Shown: piece after piece, positions 1 to 7,871 of the stretch | Position numbering within the stretch: position 1 is the first letter of the stretch | Layout of the letters: every line of letters begins with the position of its first letter | Assembly: GCF_900220975.1 (NCBI RefSeq) | Contig: NZ_OBQD01000001.1 | Location: forward strand, 186,001 to 250,000 | Length of the DNA: 64,000 nt | Source: Rhizobium subbaraonis | Lineage (GTDB): Bacteria; Pseudomonadota; Alphaproteobacteria; Rhizobiales; Rhizobiaceae | Reading direction: 5' to 3' | The notes under the pieces: model-generated | What the model was told of the DNA's origin: nothing | The model's input: only the letters and a program-made list of their open reading frames with translations | Database searches by the model: none | Program-made: the position numbers and the translations under genes

Positions 1-12
1 CTTCGCCCCGCC

Positions 13-41
13 TTGACTATGCAAGCCCCTAAAACTATGTT
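13..41 (+). promoter_or_regulatory. Candidate sigma-70 promoter of the atp operon
   Basis: A TTGACT box at 13-18 is followed after exactly 17 bases by TATGTT at 36-41, a good match to a housekeeping promoter. It lies 100 bases upstream of the atpI start, with no gene in between, and is the only convincing promoter before the F0 operon. The leader between 42 and 140 has no other obvious element. Confidence 0.55.
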
Positions 42-140
42 GCGGCCGACTTCAATCGGGCCTGAAGCTGGCTTAATACCTAGCGGTGAATATGTCCGCA
101 TTAGGGCGCGGGCGTCCAGCGGAACCGGGAGGGAAGCGCC

Positions 141-515
141 GTGAAGGGCAGCCGAAAGGGTAGTCTTGAAGAGAGGTTGCAGCGCCTCGATGCGGAACTC
201 GCAAAGAAGCGCGCAGAGGATACGGTAGGTGACGCCGCGGAGGAAAAGGCAGCCGAAAGCCGAAAGGGCTATGCGGTCGCCATGAAGCTCTCCAGCGAAT
301 TCATCGCGGCAGTGATCGTCGGCGCCTTCCTCGGCTACCTTTTGGACCGGTTCGTGGGCACGGCCCCTTGGGGGATGATCGTGCTGTTGATGCTCGGCTT
401 CTGCGCCGGCGTGTTGAATGTGATGCGTTCGGCCGGAATGGTGGCATCGCCCCACCCGGTCGACAGAGTGGCCGGCAGGGATGCGGGCAGCGAAACGAAG
501 AAGGACGGAGCGTAG
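141..515 (+). CDS. atpI: ATP synthase protein I (AtpI)
   Basis: Small membrane protein thought to assist assembly of the F1F0 ATP synthase c-ring and possibly Mg2+ supply. The 124-residue product has a charged, coiled-coil-like N-terminus (about 1-45, rich in Glu, Arg and Lys) and two membrane segments at about 52-72 and 76-95, with the conserved [10 protein letters not shown] motif. Translation starts at a GTG preceded by a strong GGGAGGGA ribosome site. It is the first gene of the F0 operon atpI-B-E-F2-F, the order usual in alphaproteobacteria. The F1 genes are not in the window. Confidence 0.93.
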   Translation: MKGSRKGSLEERLQRLDAELAKKRAEDTVGDAAEEKAAESRKGYAVAMKLSSEFIAAVIVGAFLGYLLDRFVGTAPWGMIVLLMLGFCAGVLNVMRSAGMVASPHPVDRVAGRDAGSETKKDGA

Positions 516-571
516 GCGCCGTCCGTTTTGAGGAATTCCGCCCGGCGGGCGGCAAACGAGAGAGAAAAGCG

Positions 572-1324
572 GTGGCAAACGATCCGACCCATCAGTTTCT
601 GGTCAACAAGATTGTTCCGATCGAAATTGGCGGAATCGACTTCTCCTTTACCAACGCTTCGCTGTTCATGGTGGCTTCCGCCGCCGCTGCGGCCGGGTTC
701 CTCTATCTGACGACGTCGCAGCGCGGCATCGTGCCGACCCGCATGCAGTCCGTCTCCGAAATGTCCTACGAATTCATCGCCTCGATGCTGCGCGAAGGCG
801 CTGGCAGCCATGGCATGAAGTTCTTCCCGATGGTCTTCTCGCTGTTCATGTTCATCCTGACGGCGAACCTTCTCGGCATGGTGCCCTACTTCTTCACCGT
901 CACCAGCCAGATCATCGTCACCTTCGCCCTTGCCCTCCTCGTCATCGGGACGGTCATCATCTACGGTTTCTACAAGCACGGCCTGGGCTTCTTGAAGCTC
1001 TTCGTGCCCCATGGCGTTCCCGGCGCGCTTCTGCCGCTCGTCGTCGCGATCGAGATCATCTCGTTCCTGTCGCGCCCGATCAGCCTCTCCGTCCGTCTGT
1101 TCGCCAACATGCTGGCGGGCCACATTACGCTCAAGGTGTTCGCAGGCTTTGTTGCCTCGCTCGGAGCCCTTGGCGCGCTCGGTGTCGGCGGCGCTGTTCT
1201 GCCCCTCATCATGACGGTCGCCCTGACCGGTCTCGAGTTCCTCGTGGCATTCCTGCAGGCCTATGTCTTTGCGGTACTGACGTGCATGTACCTCAATGAC
1301 GCGATCCATCCGGGCAGCCACTAA
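572..1324 (+). CDS. atpB: F0F1 ATP synthase subunit a
   Basis: Subunit a forms the proton half-channels beside the c-ring in the inner membrane. The 250-residue product has about five to six membrane spans and the hallmark motif [10 protein letters not shown], placing the essential arginine at residue 175. I chose the GTG at 572, after an AGAGAAAAG stretch, because the product then begins MANDPTHQF as in related proteins; the open frame extends further upstream to 368 but overlaps atpI and has no homologous look there. It follows atpI by 56 bases and is co-transcribed with it. Confidence 0.95.
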   Translation: MANDPTHQFLVNKIVPIEIGGIDFSFTNASLFMVASAAAAAGFLYLTTSQRGIVPTRMQSVSEMSYEFIASMLREGAGSHGMKFFPMVFSLFMFILTANLLGMVPYFFTVTSQIIVTFALALLVIGTVIIYGFYKHGLGFLKLFVPHGVPGALLPLVVAIEIISFLSRPISLSVRLFANMLAGHITLKVFAGFVASLGALGALGVGGAVLPLIMTVALTGLEFLVAFLQAYVFAVLTCMYLNDAIHPGSH

Positions 1325-1389
1325 GGATAAAGTCGTTGGTGCGTTCCGCACCAGTCCAAGCCGCAACAACCCATTCGAAGGAGTTCATC

Positions 1390-1617
1390 ATGGAAGCGGA
1401 AGCAGCAAAGTACATCGGCGCAGGTCTCGCATGCTTTGGCATGGCCGGCACGGCTCTCGGCCTCGGCAACATCTTCGGCAACTACCTTGCCGGCGCCCTG
1501 CGCAACCCGTCTGCTGCTGACGGCCAGTTCGGCCGCCTCGTATTCGGCTTCGCCGTTACGGAAGCTCTGGGCATCTTCTCGCTGCTCATCGCTCTGCTGC
1601 TGCTCTTCGCCGTCTGA
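1390..1617 (+). CDS. atpE: F0F1 ATP synthase subunit c
   Basis: Proteolipid of the rotating c-ring. The 75-residue protein is a helical hairpin: first helix with the [11 protein letters not shown] glycine motif, polar loop around RNPSAADGQ (38-46), second helix carrying the proton-binding glutamate at residue 58 (context FAVTEALG). The start ATG follows a GAAGGAG ribosome site. Its length and residues are standard for alphaproteobacteria; the carboxylate is Glu rather than Asp. It sits 65 bases after atpB. Confidence 0.96.
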   Translation: MEAEAAKYIGAGLACFGMAGTALGLGNIFGNYLAGALRNPSAADGQFGRLVFGFAVTEALGIFSLLIALLLLFAV

Positions 1618-1694
1618 TAACGGGTGGAAGACCGGACCACGGCCTGAACGAAGGCCGTGGTCCGCTTGATATTTGAGTGCACCTGGAGGTGAGC

Positions 1695-2354
1695 ATGTCT
1701 GCGACCGCGGCCAAGGCCGAGTCAATCCCATTCAAGATCGCTCAGGCCGAGACCACAACGGAGACGCACGATGCCGCTCCGGCAGGTGATGCCCATGGCG
1801 CCACCGCACCGGCTGGCGAGATGCACACCGAAACCGGGGTCGCTCACGGTGAGGAGCATGGAAGCGGCGTATTCCCGCCCTTCGATTCTTCGACGTTTGC
1901 CTCCCAGCTTCTGTGGCTGGCGATCACCTTCGGTATTTTCTACCTGATCATGGCCAAGGTCATCGTGCCGCGCATCGGTTCGATCCTCGAGACCCGCCAT
2001 GACCGGATCGCTCAGGATCTGGACGAGGCGTCTCGCCTGAAGAAAGAAGCCGACGACGCGATCTCGACCTATGAAAAGGAACTGGCGGACGCCCGTACCA
2101 AGGGCAACGCCATCGCCAACGAGGCGCGCGAAGCCGCCAAGGCCAAGGCTGACGCCGAACGCCAGAAGATCGAAGAAAGCCTGAACGGCAAGATCGCTGC
2201 CGCCGAGACCCGTATCGCCGGGATCAAGGACAAGGCGCTCGCCGATGTCGGCGCAATCGCCGAAGAGACGGCCTCGGCCGTCGTCGAACAGCTGCTCGGC
2301 AGCAAGACGACCAAGGCCGAGATATCGGCTGCGGTCAAGGCTGCAGGGAAGTAA
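1695..2354 (+). CDS. atpF2: F0F1 ATP synthase subunit b' (peripheral stalk)
   Basis: One of the two b-type stator subunits that join F0 to F1. The 219-residue product has a long soluble N-terminus of about 70 residues, rich in Ala, Thr, Glu and His (five histidines between 25 and 55), one membrane helix at 72-90, then a long charged coiled coil of the stator stalk. The ATG at 1695 is preceded by CTGGAGGTGAGC. It lies between atpE and the second b gene, the duplicated b/b' arrangement found in alphaproteobacteria and cyanobacteria. The N-terminal extension is longer than in most b subunits. Confidence 0.92.
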   Translation: MSATAAKAESIPFKIAQAETTTETHDAAPAGDAHGATAPAGEMHTETGVAHGEEHGSGVFPPFDSSTFASQLLWLAITFGIFYLIMAKVIVPRIGSILETRHDRIAQDLDEASRLKKEADDAISTYEKELADARTKGNAIANEAREAAKAKADAERQKIEESLNGKIAAAETRIAGIKDKALADVGAIAEETASAVVEQLLGSKTTKAEISAAVKAAGK

Positions 2355-2364
2355 GGAGCGGATC

Positions 2365-2850
2365 ATGGCATTTGACGCAACTTTCTACGCCTTCGTCGGC
2401 CTCGTCCTGTTCCTGGCCCTGATCGTCTATCTCAAGGTGCCGGGCATGATGGGCAAGGCCCTCGACCAGCGCGCCGACAAGATCACCAAAGATCTCGCGG
2501 AGGCCAAGCGCCTGCGCGAGGAGGCGCAGAGCCTGCTGGCCGAGTACCAGCGCAAGCGCAAGGAAGCCGAAGCCGAAGCTGCATCGATCGTCGCGGTCGC
2601 CCAGCGGGAAGCAGAGGCGCTGACGGCCGAAGCCAAGCAGAAGACGGAAGAATACGTCGTGCGCCGCACGGCTCTGTCGGAGCAGAAGATCAAGCAGGCT
2701 GAAACCGACGCCATCAACGCCGTCCGCGCCGCGGCCGTCGATCTCGCCATCGGCGCCGCCGAGACGGTGATCGCCGCCAAGACCGACGCCGCCGCCGGCA
2801 AGAAGCTGTTCGACGACGCACTGACGGCAGTGAAGGCACGCCTGAACTGA
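2365..2850 (+). CDS. atpF: F0F1 ATP synthase subunit b (peripheral stalk)
   Basis: Second b-type stator subunit. The 161-residue protein starts MAFDATFYAF, has one membrane helix at about 6-24, and continues as an alanine-, glutamate- and lysine-rich coiled coil to the C-terminus. It begins 10 bases after the b' stop, with GTAAGGAG as ribosome site, so the two subunits are translationally close, as expected for partners of a b/b' heterodimer. It is the last gene of the operon and is followed by a strong terminator. Confidence 0.94.
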   Translation: MAFDATFYAFVGLVLFLALIVYLKVPGMMGKALDQRADKITKDLAEAKRLREEAQSLLAEYQRKRKEAEAEAASIVAVAQREAEALTAEAKQKTEEYVVRRTALSEQKIKQAETDAINAVRAAAVDLAIGAAETVIAAKTDAAAGKKLFDDALTAVKARLN

Positions 2851-2882
2851 TTACTGCCGAAGCGACAGATCACATACGAGAA

Positions 2883-2907
2883 GGCCGGAGCGATCCGGCC
2901 TTTTTTT
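2883..2907 (+). terminator. Rho-independent terminator of the atp operon
   Basis: A perfect 7-bp stem (GGCCGGA / TCCGGCC, loop GCGA) is followed directly by seven T residues, 32 bases after the atpF stop. This is the clearest intrinsic terminator in the window. Confidence 0.9.
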
Positions 2908-2910
2908 ATG

Positions 2911-3495
2911 CGTTTGCAGGGGTAGCGCGAACTTGAGGGGGACGGCGGCTTGACGCTGCTCCACATCGTGCCTGTGCCCTCCTTAGGGCCCCTCCGCACA
3001 CCGTTGTCGCAGCGCCTCGGCCCACCTCGGTATCCATCAGCCAAACCGAACCGCTGATCCGCCAAGGGCAAAAACGCAATCAGGATGGGTGTTCTGCGCG
3101 CCCCAAATTGCGTCTGAGCAGGTGAGACGGTGCAGGAAATGCCGATCATCTTTAGACCCTTTGGACACCCGCACCCGCAATAGGGGCCGGCCCGAAGGAC
3201 GGGGATGGGCTGCCTGAATGCGAGCAATACTCGGAAGGCCACAGGGCCTGGCGCTTGCTTGCTGTCATCGAATCCCATCCTGATTGGGTGCTGACCCTCG
3301 AGCAATCCCGCCGAAGCAACGTCGGTTCAGGACGGATCATGCCGTAGGGCGCGATCCACTAGTGTGTCCGGCAAACGGCGCGGAAGTTGCCGTGCGCAAA
3401 AGCGCAGACTTGAGGCTGGAGTGGATCGGAATGATCGCGACATACAGTCCCGATAGCCCGACTGGCGCGTGGATTGCTGAAGGTCGCAGCCGGTG
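2911..3495. other. 585-bp gap without a recognisable gene
   Basis: Between the atp terminator and the 3' end of rnhB there is no open frame with convincing codon use on either strand. Its composition is closer to 58-60% GC than its flanks, and short open frames here are shadows without ribosome sites. No tRNA, terminator pair or known repeat was seen. It could be decayed coding DNA. Confidence 0.4.
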
Positions 3496-4155
3496 TCAGT
3501 CGAGCGCCTCCGGCCGGAAGGGTCGGAATGACAGGCGGTGAAGGGCGCAGGGGCCGAGGCTGCCGATGGCTTCGCGGTGGCGCTCCGTTCCGTAGCCCGC
3601 ATGGGTGCCGAAGCCGTAGCCGGGATAGGTGTTGTCGGCGCAGGCCATCATCCGGTCGCGCACGACCTTGGCGACGATCGATGCGGCGGCGATCGTCAGA
3701 ACCCGCGCGTCGCCCTTGACGACGGCGCGCCCCTCGCAGCGCAATCCCGGCGGCACGTCGAGGCCATCGGTAAGGACAAGCATGGGGCGTGCGTGCAGGC
3801 CGAAGACCGCACGGCGCATCGCATCGAGGCTTGCCTTGCGGATGTCCGTCCGGTCGATCCGGCGTGCGCCGCTGGAGGCGACCGACACCATGGCCGTCGC
3901 AAGGATTTGCGAAAAAAGTGCTTCGCGCCTGGCAGCCGTCAGCTGCTTGGAATCGTGCAGGCCATCGGGAATGCGGTCCGGGTCGAGGATCACGGCGGCG
4001 GCCACCACCGGACCGGCCAGCGGACCTCGGCCCGCCTCGTCGGCGCCGGCGACCGGCCACTGCCCGGCTCTGCGGGCAGCCGATTCCATCGAGAAGTCGG
4101 GTCCGACCGGAAGGTCGAAGAGAAGGGGGGAATCGGCGGTCGCACGGCGTGGCAT
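3496..4155 (-). CDS. rnhB: Ribonuclease HII
   Basis: Endonuclease that cuts the RNA strand of RNA-DNA hybrids and nicks at single ribonucleotides left in DNA. The 219-residue product carries the family signature [14 protein letters not shown] (37-50) with catalytic Asp39 and Glu40, the later LTDGLD acidic motif, and the [17 protein letters not shown] block typical of type II. I chose the ATG at 4155 because it gives the usual N-terminal length; an open frame extends to 4245 without homology. It converges with the atp operon and lies downstream of two hairpins in its leader. Confidence 0.94.
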   Translation of the reverse strand: MPRRATADSPLLFDLPVGPDFSMESAARRAGQWPVAGADEAGRGPLAGPVVAAAVILDPDRIPDGLHDSKQLTAARREALFSQILATAMVSVASSGARRIDRTDIRKASLDAMRRAVFGLHARPMLVLTDGLDVPPGLRCEGRAVVKGDARVLTIAAASIVAKVVRDRMMACADNTYPGYGFGTHAGYGTERHREAIGSLGPCALHRLSFRPFRPEALD

Positions 4156-4193
4156 GCGGCGACCCTCGCACGACCGGCCGATTCCCTGCAAGT

Positions 4194-4252
4194 CCCCGGT
4201 GCGGCAATGACCGGGGAACTTCGACATTGCGCGGGGGACAGGCAATGTCGAA
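4194..4252. repeat. Two adjacent perfect inverted repeats upstream of rnhB
   Basis: CCCCGGT at 4194-4200 pairs with ACCGGGG at 4210-4216, and TTCGACATTG at 4220-4229 pairs with CAATGTCGAA at 4243-4252. Both lie in the 330-bp stretch 4156-4485, which has no gene I can support, within 100 bases of the rnhB start on its coding strand. They could be leader hairpins, a protein site, or a terminator for the upstream radical SAM gene. Neither has a T-run. Confidence 0.5.
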
Positions 4253-4485
4253 AGCTCGTAGCGTCATCCGTCTTCTGACGGCGACGACGTGTCCTTGTTC
4301 GCGCTCGCCGCGCCTCCACCCCGAACAGAGGCGGAGGCAGAGCGGGCAGGCGCCGGAAGCCAACTGCGCGAAGCCGCCGTCATGGCGCCGTCACACCAAC
4401 CCGACCGCGTCTGTCACTGCCTGTATCCAACACTTCCGGCGGCAGGGGGCAGGCGCGTTCGGCAGGCACGGGCGGCAGGCGGCAG

Positions 4486-5643
4486 CTACAGCAGCGACAG
4501 CTGCACGCCGCTGCCAGAGGGCGGTACGAACAGGTCTGTGGACAGGCTTCGCCGCGTGCGGTTCAGCTTGAGCCGTTTCGTCGCCAGTTCGAACCGCCGG
4601 GCGATCTGCCAGGCATAAGGACCGGCGCCCTTCATCCGTTTGCCGAATTCGGCGTCGTAGTCCTTGCCGCCGCGCATGGAGCGCACCAGCGACATCACGT
4701 GGCGATACCGGTCGGGATATTCGCGCAGCAGCCAGTCGCGAAACAGGGGGCTGACCTCCAGCGGCAGGCGCAGCAGCACGTAGCTCGCCTCCTGCGCGCC
4801 CGCAGCCTTGCCTGAATCGAGGATCCGCTCGACCTCGTGGTCGTTCAGCCCGGGGATGATGGGCGCGACCATGACGCTGACGGGAACGCCGGCCTCCGAA
4901 AGCGCCCGCATCGCCTCCAGCCGTCGCGGAGGGGTCGCCGCACGCGGTTCCATGCTGCGCGCGAGCTTGCGGTCGAGCGTTGTCACCGACAGTCCCACCC
5001 AGGCGAGCCCCTTGGCGGCCATGCGCGAAAGGATGTCGATGTCCCGCATGATCAGCGCCGACTTGGTGACAATGGACACGGGATGGTTGGCACCTTCCAG
5101 CACCTCCAGGATCTGCCGCATCACGCGCCACTCCTTTTCGATCGGCTGGTAGGGGTCGGTATTCGTCCCGATCGCAATGACCCGCGGACGATAGCCCGGC
5201 TTCGACAATTCGCGTTCCAGCAGCCGCGGGGCATCGGGCTTGGCAAAGAGCCTCGCCTCGAAATCGATGCCGGCCGAAAGTCCCATGAAGGCGTGGGTCG
5301 GGCGAGCGAAACAGTAGATGCAGCCGTGCTCGCAGCCGCGGTACGGATTGATCGAGCGGTCGAATGGAATGTCGGGCGATTCGTTGCGGGTGATGATGCT
5401 GCGCGGCTTCTCCACCTGGACTTCGGTCTTGAACGGCGGCAGGTCTTCCAGCGTCTCCCAGCCGTCGTCGAAGCTCTCGCGCACCTGCGGTTCGAACCGG
5501 CCGGACATGTTGAGGCCCGCGCCGCGGCCGCGCCGGCGATCGATGTCGATCCGCAGGCCGCCCTTCACCATCAGCGCTTCGGCAATATCGACCGCATTGC
5601 CGGGCGCAAGCGCGCCCTGCTTCAGACTGGACAACTCTGTCAT
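4486..5643 (-). CDS. PA0069-type radical SAM protein (SplB/photolyase-like)
   Basis: Radical S-adenosylmethionine enzyme of the family related to spore photoproduct lyase (COG1533); the true substrate is not known. The 385-residue protein has the [4Fe-4S]-binding motif CEHGCIYC with Cys104, Cys108 and Cys111, preceded by SINPYRGC, and a TIM-barrel-like body with an AIGTNTDPYQP motif. The ATG at 5643 follows a GGAG ribosome site at 7-base spacing. It is divergent from the glycosyltransferase gene, and a LexA-like box overlaps its probable -35 region, which would fit a DNA-damage role. Family assignment is firm; function is inferred. Confidence 0.88.
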   Translation of the reverse strand: MTELSSLKQGALAPGNAVDIAEALMVKGGLRIDIDRRRGRGAGLNMSGRFEPQVRESFDDGWETLEDLPPFKTEVQVEKPRSIITRNESPDIPFDRSINPYRGCEHGCIYCFARPTHAFMGLSAGIDFEARLFAKPDAPRLLERELSKPGYRPRVIAIGTNTDPYQPIEKEWRVMRQILEVLEGANHPVSIVTKSALIMRDIDILSRMAAKGLAWVGLSVTTLDRKLARSMEPRAATPPRRLEAMRALSEAGVPVSVMVAPIIPGLNDHEVERILDSGKAAGAQEASYVLLRLPLEVSPLFRDWLLREYPDRYRHVMSLVRSMRGGKDYDAEFGKRMKGAGPYAWQIARRFELATKRLKLNRTRRSLSTDLFVPPSGSGVQLSLL

Positions 5644-5689
5644 CGGGTTTCTCCGTCAGGGGCTTTGGCTGCCCCTTCCAATGATTTTA

Positions 5690-5722
5690 TTCCTAGCAGC
5701 CGAATGAGAACATTGCAAGAAC
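5690..5722 (-). promoter_or_regulatory. LexA-like box (GAAC-N7-GAAC) over a candidate promoter
   Basis: GAAC at 5708-5711 and GAAC at 5719-5722 are separated by exactly seven bases (ATTGCAA), which on the minus strand reads GTTC-N7-GTTC, the direct-repeat SOS box described for alphaproteobacterial LexA. On the minus strand TTGCAA (5718-5713) can serve as -35, followed after 17 bases by TAGGAA (5695-5690) as a weak -10, 64 bases before the radical SAM start. The box would cover the -35. It may also affect the divergent glycosyltransferase gene, whose start is 110 bases away. Confidence 0.6.
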
Positions 5723-5832
5723 AAAAAGGCATTTCGGTGGTATCGGAGATGGGCTGCCGAATTGCTCGCTTCGCTGCAACCTTTGCGTTCTCGGCAGTGG
5801 CGCCGCAGTGCACAATGCGATATTGGTCAACC

Positions 5833-6357
5833 ATGCTGACCGTGATCATCGAATGCCGGGACAACGAGCCCGAACTGGCCCAGACGCTCGCCGCGCTGGT
5901 CGCAGGCGCAGTCGAGGGCATCGTGCGCGACGTGGTCGTGCTGGATCACGGTTCCCGGGATGGCTCACACGAGATCGCCGATGCTGCCGGTTGCCGTTTC
6001 CTGACTGAATGGGACATGACCGAGATCGTGCGCACTGCCCGCGGCGACTGGCTGCTGCTGCTGGAACCCGGAGCGCGACCGCTCAACGGCTGGGTGGACG
6101 CGGTTGCAGAGCATGTCGCAATCAGCAAGGGGCCAGCCCGCTTTGCCGGTTCGCGCAGCCACAGGCGGCCACTGCTGAAGCGCCTGATTTCGCCGCGGCC
6201 GGCGCTGGAGCAGGGCCTGCTCGTCTCCAAGCGGCAGGCGAGCACGATCGCCCGCAAGGGGATGCGGCTCGACCAGATGGCCGCGGGCGTCCGCGCCAGA
6301 AGGCTGGTGGCGGAGATCGTGCCGGCCTGGGCGATCCGGGCCATGCGGGAACTCTGA
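5833..6357 (+). CDS. Small family 2-type glycosyltransferase
   Basis: A 174-residue protein resembling the N-terminal nucleotide-sugar-binding half of family 2 glycosyltransferases: it starts MLTVIIECRDNEPELAQTL, has a DHGSRDGSHEIADAAG motif like the usual D-x-SxDGT region, and LLLLEPGARPL where the DxD-like acidic motif would be. It is shorter than a full transferase (about 250 or more), so acceptor binding may be reduced. The ATG at 5833 is used; the frame stays open further upstream (to 5704 with another ATG), so the start is uncertain. It converges with moaB. Confidence 0.7.
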   Translation: MLTVIIECRDNEPELAQTLAALVAGAVEGIVRDVVVLDHGSRDGSHEIADAAGCRFLTEWDMTEIVRTARGDWLLLLEPGARPLNGWVDAVAEHVAISKGPARFAGSRSHRRPLLKRLISPRPALEQGLLVSKRQASTIARKGMRLDQMAAGVRARRLVAEIVPAWAIRAMREL

Positions 6358-6384
6358 CGACACACCTGCCGTGCCGGCGAGGGC

Positions 6385-6924
6385 CTATTTGCGCTTCAGG
6401 TGCTCGTCTAGCCGCGGCATGATCTCGACGAAATTGCAGGGCATGTGCCGATAGTCGAGCTGGGCTGCGAGAATGCCGTCCCAGGCGTCGCGGCAAGCGC
6501 CGGGAGACCCGGGCAGCACGAAGATGAAGGTGGCGTTGGCCACGCCGCCCGTTGCGCGCGATTGGATGGTCGAAGTGCCGATCTTGTCGTAGGAAATGCG
6601 ATGGAACACTTCCGAAAAGCCGTCCATCCGCTTTTCGAACAGCGGCTCGAGTGCCTCCGGCGTGACATCGCGCCCGGTGAAGCCGGTGCCACCGGTGGTG
6701 ATGACCACGTCGATGCTCTTGTCCATTGTCCAGCTTTTGACCTGGCTGCGGATCGCATCCTTGTCGTCCGGTACGATCGCCCGCGCGCCGAGCCTGTGGC
6801 CGGACTTCTCCAGCCGGTCGACCAAAGTGTCGCCGGAGCGGTCGTCGGCGGGCGTGCGCGTGTCGGACACGGTGAGCACGGCGATCGAAAGGGGAATGAA
6901 CGGACGTTTCTCGTCAAGTCGCAT
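6385..6924 (-). CDS. moaB: Molybdenum cofactor biosynthesis protein B
   Basis: MoaB/MogA family protein, which binds molybdopterin and is linked to its adenylylation before molybdenum insertion. The 179-residue product shows the family core VVITTGGTGFTGRDVTPEA, followed by the SRATGGV and FVLPGSPGA motifs around the pterin site. The ATG at 6924 lies inside the end of ispE, giving an 11-base overlap, so both are probably in one transcript with the TPR gene upstream. No other cofactor gene lies nearby. Confidence 0.93.
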   Translation of the reverse strand: MRLDEKRPFIPLSIAVLTVSDTRTPADDRSGDTLVDRLEKSGHRLGARAIVPDDKDAIRSQVKSWTMDKSIDVVITTGGTGFTGRDVTPEALEPLFEKRMDGFSEVFHRISYDKIGTSTIQSRATGGVANATFIFVLPGSPGACRDAWDGILAAQLDYRHMPCNFVEIMPRLDEHLKRK

Positions 6925-7864
6925 CGTCGAGTTCCTCCGCGCCAAGGCTTGTCGTGGCGACCACGAACCAGTTCGGCTGCATCTTCGCAAGCGCGCCTGC
7001 GGCCTGCTGAGCCGCCTGCGTCGTATTGTAGATGCCGAAGCAGGTTGCCCCCGAGCCCGACATCCGCACAAGTCCTGCACCGGTGGCGGCAAGCGCCCGC
7101 TTCACCGATGCGATCTCGGGGACAAGCGAGATTGCCGGCGTTTCGAGATCATTGCGCATGCCCTGCATGGCCGCAAGCCAGCACGGTTTGCCGGTGCCCG
7201 CCTTCGGCACCTTCAGCCGCGGATTGTCCTTTTGCGCAAGCCGCCGGAAGGTCTCGGGCGTCGAAACACCCAGAAGCGGGTTGACGAGCACCATCGGGAA
7301 GGCGGGAAGATCGGCGCGCAGTTCGATCGCCTCGCCGACACCCCGTGCGATCAGGGGGCGTGCGACAAGGCACATCGGCACGTCGGCGCCAAGACCGAGC
7401 GCCAGATCTGCAAGGTCGAGATCTGCGAGGTCGTGATCGGCCAAGTCGTGACAGGGAAGCGCGCCGTTCCAGAGATTGAGAAGCGCGCGCAACGCCGCCG
7501 CCGCATCCGCCGAGCCACCGCCGACGCCGGAGGCGATCGGGAGGTTCTTTTCCAGGTGCAGATGCACCGGCGGGGCGGATGCTCCTCTTTGCAAAAGCAA
7601 CTCGCGGAGCCTGTCGCGTGCCTTGATGACCAGATTGTTCGCGCCTTCGCCTTCAAGCGATTGCGAGAACCGGCCGGACAGGGTGAAATGATCGGCTTGC
7701 GCCGGCGAGACCGCGATCCGGTCGCCGAACGCGGTGAATGTCACCAGCATGTCCAGCAGATGATAGCCGTCTTCGCGCTGGCCTGTCACGTGCAATGCCA
7801 GATTGATCTTGGCCGGCGCCGGCTCCGTCAGGACGAAGCCGGCAATGCCTTCCGGTTCGCACAT
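6914..7864 (-). CDS. ispE: 4-diphosphocytidyl-2-C-methyl-D-erythritol kinase
   Basis: GHMP-family kinase that phosphorylates CDP-methylerythritol in the non-mevalonate isoprenoid pathway. The 316-residue protein has the N-terminal PAKINLALHV motif (17-26), the ATP loop LPIASGVGGGSADA (108-121) and a C-terminal MSGSGATCFG motif. Residues 140-155 contain a Asp-Leu-Ala-Asp repeat encoded by a 15-bp tandem repeat, not usual for the family. It lies 7 bases after the TPR gene and overlaps moaB; dxs, the first pathway gene, is elsewhere in this window. Confidence 0.94.
   Translation of the reverse strand: MCEPEGIAGFVLTEPAPAKINLALHVTGQREDGYHLLDMLVTFTAFGDRIAVSPAQADHFTLSGRFSQSLEGEGANNLVIKARDRLRELLLQRGASAPPVHLHLEKNLPIASGVGGGSADAAAALRALLNLWNGALPCHDLADHDLADLDLADLALGLGADVPMCLVARPLIARGVGEAIELRADLPAFPMVLVNPLLGVSTPETFRRLAQKDNPRLKVPKAGTGKPCWLAAMQGMRNDLETPAISLVPEIASVKRALAATGAGLVRMSGSGATCFGIYNTTQAAQQAAGALAKMQPNWFVVATTSLGAEELDDAT
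7404..7448. repeat. 15-bp tandem repeat, three copies, inside ispE
   Basis: AGATCTGCAAGGTCG (7404-7418) and AGATCTGCGAGGTCG (7419-7433) differ at one base, and TGATCGGCCAAGTCG (7434-7448) is a more diverged third copy. The unit is a multiple of three, so the ispE frame is kept, adding about ten residues to a surface segment before the LGLGADVP motif. Confidence 0.85.
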
Positions 7865-7871
7865 GGACGGA

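Noticed and set aside
335-1369. Long minus-strand open frame (344 codons) opposite atpI-atpB
   Set aside because: It is the shadow of the real atp genes in high-GC DNA; its product is rich in His, Arg, Asp and Gln without any domain.
3359-4363. 334-codon minus-strand frame covering rnhB
   Set aside because: Low-complexity Arg/Pro/Ala product; rnhB in another frame accounts for the DNA.
4837-6357. 506-codon glycosyltransferase frame
   Set aside because: The first 330 codons lie opposite the radical SAM gene and have no glycosyltransferase character; the real start is near 5833.
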